Notes under the pieces: model-generated
Told to the model about the DNA's origin: nothing
The model's input: only the letters and a program-made list of their open reading frames with translations
The model's database searches: none
Position numbers and translations under genes: made by a program
Part shown: in pieces, positions 1 to 5,980 of the stretch
Layout of the letters: the number at the start of each line of letters is the position of its first letter
How positions within the stretch are numbered: position 1 is the stretch's first letter
Assembly (NCBI GenBank): GCA_945896935.1
Contig: CAMDER010000057.1
Coordinates: 1-9,828, forward strand
DNA from: Bifidobacterium breve
GTDB lineage: Bacteria; Actinomycetota; Acidimicrobiia; Acidimicrobiales; Ilumatobacteraceae
Reading direction: 5' to 3'
Length of the DNA stretch: 9,828 nt

Positions 1-1243
1 GATACAGATCAATATTGGCCACGACCAGTCGGTCGTTCGCGGGTGTGATGCGGTGACCGCCTCAACTGCGATTCCTCGATCAAATATTGAATTAGTTGAA
101 GCAGAACAAAGCGGTGTACGGGTCCTGACTCGAGCGGCGATGCTCGCATCTATTTGCGCAATGCGGCCATCAATTGCAGTGGCCGGAACACACGGTAAGA
201 CAACGACGACATCCTTGTTGGTTCGCATCTTTGCTGAAGCTGGGCTCGACCCGAACTTTGTTGTTGGTGGCGATGTACTTGATGAAGGAGTCGGGGCAAG
301 GTGGACAGGATCTTCGTGGACGATTGTTGAGGCCGACGAGAGCGATGGAACTCATCTTGAGTTGCCTTTGGCGGCGTCGATACTCACAAATGTCGACTCA
401 GATCATCTTGACCAATACGGGGATCTGCAAGGAATCGTTTCAGGGTTCCAGCAGTATTTATCAGGAATACAAGGACCAGTGGTTGTTTGCATCGATGATC
501 CCCTCATCGCAGGTATGCAAACACCTGCCCGCACCGTTACCTATGGATTTTCTCCTGACGCAAAATTTCGATGTCACTCGATTGAAGCGACAAATGGTGA
601 AACATCATTTTCAATTACTTTGGATGATCCGACAATTTCTGTCAAGGATCTCAGGGTTCGGATGTCTTTACGTGGTCGACACAACGTACTGAACGTCACT
701 GGTGCAATTGCGATGGCGATGACCCTTGGCGTTGACTCTCAAGTTGCGATCGCTGCAGTTGCAAAGTTTGGTGGGGTTGGGCGGCGGTTTGAAATAGTTG
801 GACATGTTGATGGCATCACCTTTGTTGATGACTACGCACATTTGCCGCGAGAAATATCGGCAGTGATGTCAGCTGCGAAGACGAGCGATGATCGCTGGGG
901 TCGGGTGGTGGCAGTTTTTCAACCCAACCGTTATAACCGCATGGCGATCATGTCTGACGAGTATGCCAATGCATTTGTTGAAGCGGACGTCGTCGTGGTC
1001 ACTGACATTTATGCATCCGGAACGAAAAAGATTGAAGGCGTGACCGGACATCTCGTGGTGGACGCAGTCGTAAATGCCCATCCCTCAAGTCACATACTCT
1101 GGCACGCAGAACGCGAATCGTTGGCCGAATTTGTGAACCAAGTCCTTCGTGCTGGCGACGTTTGTATTTCAATGGGTTGCGGAGACGTTGAATTCTTGCC
1201 GCGCGAAATTCTCGACCTTCGTACTGGCGGTAAGAATTCATGA
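1..1243 (+). CDS. murC: UDP-N-acetylmuramate--L-alanine ligase MurC (5' partial)
   Basis: MurC is the cytoplasmic Mur ligase that uses ATP to add the first amino acid (normally L-Ala) to UDP-MurNAc. The reading frame is open from base 2, and the peptide upstream of the first in-frame GTG (base 53) already matches MurC (IGHD..V.G.DAVT.STAIP), so the true start lies outside the window; 413 residues are visible. Visible motifs are the P-loop GTHGKTTTT (bases 185-211), EADESDG, TNVDSDHLDQYGD in the central ATPase domain, and RRFEIVG..DG..FVDDYAHLPREI at the start of the C-terminal domain. From memory of the family, three C-terminal motifs deviate: DDYAHHPTE is DDYAHLPRE, FQPHRYSRT is FQPNRYNRM, and YAAGE is YASGT. 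Mpl is a related alternative, but the position beside murB and ftsQ favours MurC. The stop overlaps the murB start (ATGA), which implies translational coupling. Confidence 0.95.
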   Translation, partial: IQINIGHDQSVVRGCDAVTASTAIPRSNIELVEAEQSGVRVLTRAAMLASICAMRPSIAVAGTHGKTTTTSLLVRIFAEAGLDPNFVVGGDVLDEGVGARWTGSSWTIVEADESDGTHLELPLAASILTNVDSDHLDQYGDLQGIVSGFQQYLSGIQGPVVVCIDDPLIAGMQTPARTVTYGFSPDAKFRCHSIEATNGETSFSITLDDPTISVKDLRVRMSLRGRHNVLNVTGAIAMAMTLGVDSQVAIAAVAKFGGVGRRFEIVGHVDGITFVDDYAHLPREISAVMSAAKTSDDRWGRVVAVFQPNRYNRMAIMSDEYANAFVEADVVVVTDIYASGTKKIEGVTGHLVVDAVVNAHPSSHILWHAERESLAEFVNQVLRAGDVCISMGCGDVEFLPREILDLRTGGKNS

Positions 1244-2190
1244 GTTCAAATATTGAACAGGCCGCACTAGCTCTTGGAGAATTGGCACAACGTCATTTTC
1301 CGGTGGCCACATTGACGACATACAAAGTCGGAGGAACGGCCGCACTATTTTGCCGAGTCAATGATTTAGCGACTTTGTTGAAAGTCGTGCGAGTGGCCAA
1401 GGATTCATCGCTCAACCTCGTGGTCTTAGGACGAGGGAGTAATAGTTTGTTTGCCGATACCGAGTTCACAGGGATCGTGGCACAACTTGGTGATTTCGCC
1501 CAGCATCTAGATCTGCCACATCATTCCGAAAAGAGCATTGTCGTAGTCGGTTCGGCTGTTGCTTTACCAGTGATGGCTCGACGTACCGCTGGTGCCGGTC
1601 TTTGCGGATTTGAATGGGCTGTTGGGGTTCCTGGAACTGTTGGCGGAGCAATCAAAATGAATGCCGGCGGACACGGATCAGATATCGACGAGTCTTTGGT
1701 GAGCGTGCGCATGTATTCGAGTAGCTCAGGGCAGGTTCGCGAGATGGAAAAGTCAGATTTGGGTTTGCGTTTTCGCGGTTCATCGATAACCGACGATGAC
1801 ATTGTTATTGATGCGACGTTTCAATTGACTTGGGGAGACAGCGAACGCGCATTGAGCATGATTGACGACATCGTGAAATGGCGTCGTGAGAATCAGCCAG
1901 GCGGGCAGAACGCCGGCTCAGTTTTTGTTAATCCGGTTCCCGGAGAGGTAGCCGCTGGCGAGTTAATCGATCAGAGTGGACTACGTGGATTCCGCATTGG
2001 TACTGCCGAGGTTTCCACGAAACACGCCAATTTTATTCAGGCTGATCCTGACGGATGCGCAAGCGATGTTGTTGCTGTTATGGAACATGTCAAAAAAGTT
2101 GTGAAGGACAAACACGGGTTTGACCTTCGCTCCGAAGTCCGGCTCATCGGGTTTGATCAAGAAACTGGGACTAGAGGAACTCATGAGTGA
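1240..2190 (+). CDS. murB: UDP-N-acetylenolpyruvoylglucosamine reductase MurB
   Basis: MurB is an FAD flavoenzyme that uses NADPH to reduce UDP-GlcNAc-enolpyruvate to UDP-MurNAc, the substrate of MurC, in the cytoplasm. The 316-residue protein shows the FAD-binding part TTYKVGGTA (about residues 27-35), LGRGSNSLF and the segment EWAVGVPGTVGGAIKMNAGG. The FRGSS motif (Arg179) stands at the YRxS position. The C-terminal part has QNAGSVFVNP, with catalytic Ser227, and LRSEVRLIGF, with the conserved Glu299. The compact C-terminal domain and overall length suggest a type II MurB, as in most Gram-positive bacteria. The ATG overlaps the murC stop by 4 nt and GGCGG-like purines lie about 10 nt upstream. 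The 3' end overlaps the ftsQ start by 8 nt. murC-murB-ftsQ is the usual actinobacterial dcw order. Confidence 0.96.
   Translation: MSSNIEQAALALGELAQRHFPVATLTTYKVGGTAALFCRVNDLATLLKVVRVAKDSSLNLVVLGRGSNSLFADTEFTGIVAQLGDFAQHLDLPHHSEKSIVVVGSAVALPVMARRTAGAGLCGFEWAVGVPGTVGGAIKMNAGGHGSDIDESLVSVRMYSSSSGQVREMEKSDLGLRFRGSSITDDDIVIDATFQLTWGDSERALSMIDDIVKWRRENQPGGQNAGSVFVNPVPGEVAAGELIDQSGLRGFRIGTAEVSTKHANFIQADPDGCASDVVAVMEHVKKVVKDKHGFDLRSEVRLIGFDQETGTRGTHE
2173..2178 (+). promoter_or_regulatory. Ribosome binding site of ftsQ inside the murB 3' end
   Basis: AGAGGA ends 4 nt before the ATG at 2183. It decides the ftsQ start: an in-frame TTG at 2120 would give a longer protein, but it has no such site and would overlap murB by 71 nt. 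Confidence 0.65.
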
Positions 2191-3118
2191 CAAATTTTCA
2201 ATATTCAAGAAGCTTGTCCAAAAGGTTCGCCCAAATGATTTTGATGATTCAGATGAATTGGTCAATACCCAGAAGACTTCGGCGACAAAAGTTGATGGCT
2301 CAGGTAAAAAGCGCGTCGTCATTACTGATGACTCTGAGGTCATTGATAGAAAATCAACTCGATCCGCCCCTGACAATGGAGCGTCTCGTTTTCGCTTGCG
2401 TCGCATAGCGGTTCGCCGCCAAGAGGGGAGGAAGCGTCTGCGATGGTTCACGATTGTTGGACTTGTTGTCGGAGTGGGCGTCATCATCTTGCTCTTATTG
2501 ACAAGTCCGATCTTGTCGGTCCGCAAAGTTGATGTGGAAGGCGTCGTGTATGCCGACCCCGATCTCGTTGCATCGATTGTTGACAGTGTTTTAGGTGAAC
2601 CGATATTGACGGTGGATTTAGATGCAGCCGAAAAGAAATTGCTGACGATTTCTTGGGTGCGACAAGCGCGAGTCTCGATGCATCTCCCGGCTCGGGTGAC
2701 GATTGAAATTGTTGAGCGTCGTCCCATCGCGTTCTTCCGTTCGGTCGACGGATTTAACCGAGTCATCGATCGCGATGGGCGGGTACTCGATGTGATTGAG
2801 GGAGACCCCACCGATTACACGCCGATGATCGGAACTGGTCCGAATATTTCGGCTGGACAGACCGTTGAACAGCCCTTTTTGGGGGCCGCTGAATTGATCA
2901 ATGCTTTGCCCGCCGATTTACAGGCTCGACTATTGACCGTTACGGTGAGTCCAGAGGGCGAAGTTTCTTTAGCCCTCACTAATGATGTTGAGGTGCTGTT
3001 TGGGCGACCCGACGATTTCCAGGTCAAATTGGTTGGTGTCGTGAATGAAATCAAGCGGCAGGGGAGCAATCGCTATGCCGTGATTGATGTTTCGAGCGGT
3101 CAACCGAGTGTTCGATGA
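2183..3118 (+). CDS. ftsQ: Cell division protein FtsQ (POTRA domain)
   Basis: FtsQ is a bitopic membrane protein that joins FtsB/FtsL and links the cytoplasmic Z-ring to septal wall synthesis. The 311-residue product has a charged, low-complexity cytoplasmic region (1-87) ending in an Arg/Lys-rich stretch. One membrane segment follows (about 88-107, WFTIVGLVVGVGVIILLLL), so the N terminus should be inside. A POTRA domain comes next (about 111-184: LSVRKVDVEG, then WVRQARVSMHLPARVTIEIVERRPIAF), followed by the FtsQ/DivIB beta domain (FNRVIDRDGRVLD to the end). Sequence identity outside these motifs is low, as usual for FtsQ. The start at ATG 2183 is chosen from the ribosome binding site and overlaps murB by 8 nt. 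The cytoplasmic tail is longer than the roughly 25 residues of E. coli FtsQ, a feature common in actinobacteria. Confidence 0.93.
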   Translation: MSDKFSIFKKLVQKVRPNDFDDSDELVNTQKTSATKVDGSGKKRVVITDDSEVIDRKSTRSAPDNGASRFRLRRIAVRRQEGRKRLRWFTIVGLVVGVGVIILLLLTSPILSVRKVDVEGVVYADPDLVASIVDSVLGEPILTVDLDAAEKKLLTISWVRQARVSMHLPARVTIEIVERRPIAFFRSVDGFNRVIDRDGRVLDVIEGDPTDYTPMIGTGPNISAGQTVEQPFLGAAELINALPADLQARLLTVTVSPEGEVSLALTNDVEVLFGRPDDFQVKLVGVVNEIKRQGSNRYAVIDVSSGQPSVR

Positions 3119-3183
3119 CCCGCCAGCACGTGAATTGTGACAATGAAGTCTTAAAGAATGTCCTAATTGCGACTGTGAGCAGG

Positions 3184-3234
3184 ACTTCTGATGTGCCCTT
3201 TGAGTGGGTATCCCCCCATTAGAGATTCAGAAGT
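3184..3234 (+). repeat. Nested inverted repeat / candidate structured element upstream of ftsZ
   Basis: ACTTCTGA (3184-3191) is matched exactly by its reverse complement TCAGAAGT (3227-3234). Within the 35-nt interval, AGTGGG (3203-3208) can pair with CCCATT (3215-3220) with one G-U pair and a 6-nt loop. The result is an 8-bp outer stem, an asymmetric internal loop and a 6-bp inner hairpin. No U-run follows, so it is not a typical intrinsic terminator. It may be an operator, an RNA element or chance. Confidence 0.4.
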
Positions 3235-3236
3235 GC

Positions 3237-3265
3237 GAGACTCAACCCTGAATTAATAGTAATTT
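3237..3265 (+). promoter_or_regulatory. Weak candidate ftsZ promoter
   Basis: TAATTT (3260-3265) fits the relaxed actinobacterial -10 form TAnnnT, and GAGACT (3237-3242) lies 17 nt upstream as a poor -35. A start near 3272 would give a leader of about 44 nt that opens with the GTCGG-CTTG-CCGAC hairpin. The match to consensus is weak; I report it mainly because it is the only TAnnnT hexamer I found in this part of the gap. Confidence 0.2.
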
Positions 3266-3275
3266 TCAAATCAAC

Positions 3276-3289
3276 GTCGGCTTGCCGAC
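3276..3289 (+). other. CUUG-tetraloop hairpin in the ftsZ leader
   Basis: GTCGG (3276-3280), CTTG, CCGAC (3285-3289) forms a 5-bp stem closed by G-C over a CUUG loop, a known extra-stable tetraloop class. It sits 10 nt upstream of the ftsZ ribosome binding site. A second CCGAC (3311-3315), touching the ATG, could pair with the same GTCGG and place the ribosome binding site in a loop. Function is inferred. Confidence 0.45.
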
Positions 3290-3315
3290 ACCCGAAAGCG
3301 GAGGAGTCTCCCGAC

Positions 3316-4428
3316 ATGGTTGGTGGACAAAACAATTACATCTGCCAGATCAAGGTTGTTGGCGTCGGTGGCGGTGGCGTCAACGCAATTAACCGGATGA
3401 TCGAGCGAAATCTGCGTGGGGTCGAATTCATTGCGATCAACACCGATATTCAGGCCTTAATGACAAGCGATGCCGAGTTAAAACTCGATGTCGGTCGTGA
3501 CCTCACTCGCGGACTTGGTGCTGGTAGCGATCCTGAAGTTGGACGTCAAGCAGCCGAAGCTCATCGCGATGAAATTGAAGATGCACTCAAGGGTGCGGAC
3601 ATGGTTTTCATTGCTGCGGGCGAGGGTGGAGGTACCGGAACCGGTGCTGCCCCTGTCGTGGCGGAAATTGCCAAGGCTGCTGGTGCTCTGACCATCGCCA
3701 TTGTGACGCGTCCGTTCTCTTTCGAAGGACGCCGTCGTGCCGTACAGGCCGACGCTGGAATTGCCAAGCTCAAAGAAAAAGTGGACACCTTGATTGTTGT
3801 TCCGAACGATCGCCTGCTGTCGGTCGTAGATGCTCGTGACACCGTCATGGAAGCATTTGCTCGGGCCGACGAGGTTTTGTACAGCGGTGTGTCGGGTATT
3901 TCTGAATTGATCACGAACCCTGGTCTCATCAACACCGACTTTGCTGACGTCAAGATGACATTGCAGAATGCCGGTTCGGCATTGATGGGTATTGGTTCGG
4001 CAAGCGGTGATAGCCGTGCTCGTGATGCAGCCTTGAAGGCACTGTCGAGCAATTTGCTCGAAGCATCAATTGAAGGTGCACGTGGAGTGCTTCTCAATGT
4101 CACTGGTCCTTCATCGATGACCCTGATGGAGATGAACGAAGCTGCAGAAATTATTCACGGCATCGCCCATCAAGATGCAAACATCATTTTCGGTACGGTC
4201 ATCAACGATGACATGGGCGATGAAGTCCGTGTGACCGTGATCGCTGCCGGTTTTGATCGCTGGGAAGGCGCTCCGCAAGTTCGTCCAACTGGGCGTCCCG
4301 CTGCTCGCTCAAATCAAAGTGGTGGCACTGCTCGTACTTCGGCACCAGCCAAGGACATCTTTGCGTCTGATCCCGTGTCAACTGACGACGGTGATGACGA
4401 TTTTGATGTCCCGTCGTTCCTGAAGTGA
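3316..4428 (+). CDS. ftsZ: Cell division GTPase FtsZ
   Basis: FtsZ is the tubulin-like GTPase that forms the cytokinetic ring. The 370-residue protein has the N-terminal GGGGVNA nucleotide motif (about residues 18-24) and NTDIQAL. The tubulin signature GGGTGTG is at 104-110, preceded by Glu103. Most bacterial FtsZ proteins have Met at that position, whereas AGEGGGTGTG is typical of actinobacteria. The segment TRPFSFEGRRR follows, then the T7 loop NTDFADVK (206-213) with Asn206, Asp208 and Asp211, which complete the GTPase site of the next subunit. A linker of about 43 residues rich in Pro, Ser, Arg and Asp leads to the C-terminal peptide DDFDVPSFLK (361-370), the docking site for SepF. The ATG is supported by GGAGGAG 9 nt upstream, the strongest ribosome binding site in the window. 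No key residue appears to be missing. Confidence 0.98.
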   Translation: MVGGQNNYICQIKVVGVGGGGVNAINRMIERNLRGVEFIAINTDIQALMTSDAELKLDVGRDLTRGLGAGSDPEVGRQAAEAHRDEIEDALKGADMVFIAAGEGGGTGTGAAPVVAEIAKAAGALTIAIVTRPFSFEGRRRAVQADAGIAKLKEKVDTLIVVPNDRLLSVVDARDTVMEAFARADEVLYSGVSGISELITNPGLINTDFADVKMTLQNAGSALMGIGSASGDSRARDAALKALSSNLLEASIEGARGVLLNVTGPSSMTLMEMNEAAEIIHGIAHQDANIIFGTVINDDMGDEVRVTVIAAGFDRWEGAPQVRPTGRPAARSNQSGGTARTSAPAKDIFASDPVSTDDGDDDFDVPSFLK

Positions 4429-4430
4429 GA

Positions 4431-4451
4431 TTGCGGGCCTCATGCCCGCAA
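4431..4451 (+). other. Perfect hairpin over the first yggS start codon
   Basis: TTGCGGGC (4431-4438) and GCCCGCAA (4444-4451) form an exact 8-bp stem with a 5-nt loop, CTCAT. The first yggS ATG (4442-4444) spans the loop and stem. A-residues, not T-residues, follow on the + strand, so it is not a standard forward terminator. It could limit initiation at the first ATG or mark the end of ftsZ mRNA; both ideas are inference. Confidence 0.6.
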
Positions 4452-4477
4452 AAGACATCATGCCCGCAAAAGACATA
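4442..4477 (+). repeat. Tandem 18-bp duplication containing the yggS start codon
   Basis: The unit ATGCCCGCAAAAGACATC (4442-4459) is repeated at 4460-4477 with only the last base changed (C to A). It encodes MPAKDI twice, in frame, so yggS has two potential ATG starts 18 nt apart. The near-perfect identity suggests a recent duplication. Confidence 0.9.
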
Positions 4478-5140
4478 ATCGATGAGGCTGGGCGCATCCG
4501 AGAAAACTATGAGTCGCTCATGCAGCGGATTCAGCGTCTCGGGGGCGACAAAGTTCAGATCATCGCGGTGACTAAAACTTTTCCCGCAAGTGCAGTTAAT
4601 GCAGTTGTTGCGGCGGGGTGTTCGCTCATCGGCGAAAACTATGCCCAAGATTTGTTGGAAAAGTGGCCCGAGGTTGACGTCAACCATCGGCCCAAGGTTC
4701 ATTTCATTGGTCGTTTGCAGACCAACAAGGTTCGATCGCTGTGCCAGGTCGTCGATGTTTGGCAATCGGTTGATCGCCGGTCAGTTCTTGACGAAATTGC
4801 CCACCGAGCGCCAAGTGCTCAGGTCATGTTGCAGGTCAACGCAACGGGTGAGTCCGATAAGGGCGGCTGTGCAATCAGTGAACTTGAGAGCCTGTACGAA
4901 CGGTGCATAGCTCAGGGATTGACAGTGACCGGATTAATGACCGTCGGGCCAACGAGCGGCGAGATTGTGGCGACGCGACAGGCTTTCGAGGTGACTGCTC
5001 GCTTTGCTCAAGCCTTGGGGTTACGTGAAGTTTCGATGGGAATGACTGGCGACCTTGAACTGGCAATCGACTGTGGGTCAACCATGGTTCGCATTGGGTC
5101 AGCAATCTTCGGTGACCGTCCACCTGTGGCCGATAATTAG
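4442..5140 (+). CDS. yggS: YggS/PLPBP-family pyridoxal phosphate homeostasis protein
   Basis: YggS proteins bind PLP in a single alanine-racemase-like TIM barrel and have no known catalytic reaction; they act in vitamin B6 and amino-acid homeostasis in the cytoplasm. The 232-residue frame shows AVTKTFPA with the PLP Lys45, GENYAQDLL, HFIGRLQTNKV, VNATGESDKGGC, GLMTVGP and the C-terminal phosphate-binding region SMGMTGDLELAI...GSTMVRIGSAIFG. The start is uncertain: ATG 4442 and ATG 4460 lie in a tandem 18-bp duplication, and the first is covered by a strong hairpin. Starting at 4460 gives 226 residues, also within the usual family size. No Shine-Dalgarno sequence is evident for either. The gene begins 13 nt after the ftsZ stop; many actinobacteria have a yfiH/pgeF gene here, which is absent. 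Confidence 0.93.
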   Translation: MPAKDIMPAKDIIDEAGRIRENYESLMQRIQRLGGDKVQIIAVTKTFPASAVNAVVAAGCSLIGENYAQDLLEKWPEVDVNHRPKVHFIGRLQTNKVRSLCQVVDVWQSVDRRSVLDEIAHRAPSAQVMLQVNATGESDKGGCAISELESLYERCIAQGLTVTGLMTVGPTSGEIVATRQAFEVTARFAQALGLREVSMGMTGDLELAIDCGSTMVRIGSAIFGDRPPVADN

Positions 5141-5144
5141 CGAC

Positions 5145-5150
5145 TATTAT
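5145..5150 (+). promoter_or_regulatory. Candidate -10 box for a leaderless sepF transcript
   Basis: TATTAT matches the TATAAT consensus at 5 of 6 positions and ends 7 nt before the sepF ATG at 5158, the normal distance to a transcription start. No Shine-Dalgarno sequence is seen, which fits leaderless initiation, known to be frequent in actinobacteria. No clear -35 is visible; the call is inferred. Confidence 0.4.
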
Positions 5151-5157
5151 TTCGGTG

Positions 5158-5682
5158 ATGTCAATTTTTAGACGAGCGATGGATTACCTCGGCCTTGGCG
5201 AGGATGATGCGTACGACGATTACGACGACCGTGATTCGGTTGATCGCTCGGGCGGCGTTTCGCGCACCTCCGACTCACGTGGTGGCTTTGACGAGTCGCG
5301 TCCGGTTACCCGTCAAGTTTCGCCTCGCGATACCGATCCTGTTCCCACACCGCGCCGTTCACAGTTTGATGATTCGTCGGTACAGCCTCGTCCGATTTCG
5401 GCACGCCAGGGTTCATCAGTTCGTACATTGGGCGGATCAACTCAAGGTGAAACTCACACTGTGAAAGCTATTCGATTTAATGACATTCAAGAAGTCGCCA
5501 ACCGTTTTCGTGATGGTCATGCCGTCATTTTGAATACTGAGGGTTGCGACGATGAAGTTGCTCGTCGCATGATCGATTTCTCAAGCGGCTTGTGTTACGC
5601 CTTGCACGGCAAAATCGAAAAAGTTGCTCGTGGCGTGTATCTGCTCAAGCCAGATAATCGCCCTGCCAATCCCGAATACTGA
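5158..5682 (+). CDS. sepF: Cell division protein SepF
   Basis: SepF binds the FtsZ C-terminal peptide and anchors the ring to the membrane; in actinobacteria it serves in place of FtsA. The 174-residue protein starts with an amphipathic membrane-targeting helix (SIFRRAMDYLGLG), followed by an acidic Asp/Tyr run and a disordered Ser/Arg/Pro linker to about residue 95. The SepF domain covers about 100-170: the segments VKAIRFNDIQEVANRFRDG, VILNTEGC, ARRMIDFSSGLCYALHGKIE and GVYLLKP match the family core that dimerises and holds the FtsZ peptide. It ends PANPEY. A GTG at 5155 directly precedes the ATG and would add only one residue; ATG 5158 is preferred because of the possible leaderless promoter. 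The gene lies 17 nt after the yggS stop in the standard ftsZ-yggS-sepF-yggT order. Confidence 0.96.
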   Translation: MSIFRRAMDYLGLGEDDAYDDYDDRDSVDRSGGVSRTSDSRGGFDESRPVTRQVSPRDTDPVPTPRRSQFDDSSVQPRPISARQGSSVRTLGGSTQGETHTVKAIRFNDIQEVANRFRDGHAVILNTEGCDDEVARRMIDFSSGLCYALHGKIEKVARGVYLLKPDNRPANPEY

Positions 5683-5687
5683 ACCGC

Positions 5688-5930
5688 ATGAGTATTCTTC
5701 GCAATTTGATCACGCTGTACACCGTTGTACTTTTGTTACGCGTTGTGATGTCTTGGTTTCCGCCATCCTCGTCGCAGAGCCCCATGGCCTCGGTTCAATT
5801 GTGGTTGTATAGGTTGACTGAACCAGTGTTGGCGCCCATCCGTCGTACATTGCCACCCATGGGTGGACTTGATTTGTCACCGATGCTCCTTCTGATTGCC
5901 CTGCAGATACTCGGTAGAGCATTGGCGTAG
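5688..5930 (+). CDS. yggT: YggT-family small membrane protein
   Basis: This 80-residue protein belongs to the YggT family (YlmG in Gram-positives and cyanobacteria), inner-membrane proteins linked by context and some experiments to division or membrane organisation; the molecular role is unsettled. Two membrane segments are visible, at about residues 5-22 (RNLITLYTVVLLLRVVMSW) and 62-79 (DLSPMLLLIALQILGRAL). Between them is the family signature LTEPVLAPIRRTLPPMGGLDLSPM. The ATG follows the sepF stop by 5 nt with no clear Shine-Dalgarno sequence, suggesting coupling to sepF translation. In many actinobacteria a divIVA/wag31 gene comes next; here ileS follows directly. Confidence 0.93.
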   Translation: MSILRNLITLYTVVLLLRVVMSWFPPSSSQSPMASVQLWLYRLTEPVLAPIRRTLPPMGGLDLSPMLLLIALQILGRALA

Positions 5931-5980
5931 TGCCGATATCCTTGGTCAATCGTTGATTTGCTGATTGAGACTGACCGAAC

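Larger units (their letters stand above)
3119..3315 (+). promoter_or_regulatory. ftsQ-ftsZ intergenic region with several inverted repeats
   Basis: This 197-bp gap is the only sizeable non-coding stretch and I found no convincing small gene in it. It contains, in order, a CACGTG palindrome (3127-3132), the palindrome ATTGT-G-ACAAT (3134-3144), a nested stem (3184-3234), the AT-rich repeat AATTA-ATAG-TAATT (3251-3264), a GTCGG-CTTG-CCGAC hairpin (3276-3289) and the GGAGGAG ribosome binding site (3300-3306). GACAC at 3287-3291 matches the short core bound by the actinobacterial regulator WhiA, but a 5-bp match is expected fairly often by chance. Separate transcription of ftsZ is common in actinobacteria, so a regulatory role is plausible but inferred. 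Confidence 0.6.

Noticed and set aside
1981..2811. Long open frame of 276 codons on the minus strand over murB/ftsQ
   Set aside because: It lies antisense to two well-supported genes and its translation is Ser/Thr/Arg-rich without any recognisable domain, as expected of a shadow frame.
3287..3291. WhiA-type GACAC site upstream of ftsZ
   Set aside because: Single 5-bp match in about 200 bp on two strands is expected by chance fairly often; kept only as a note in the intergenic entry.
3561..4103. Minus-strand frame of 180 codons opposite ftsZ
   Set aside because: Ala/Ser/Pro-rich, without recognisable motifs, fully antisense to a highly conserved gene.
4431..4451. Rho-independent terminator after ftsZ
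   Set aside because: The stem is strong, but A-residues, not a T-run, follow on the plus strand, and it overlaps the next start codon.
5931..5980. T-box riboswitch before ileS
   Set aside because: The 50-nt gap is too short and has no TGGN-type antiterminator bulge.
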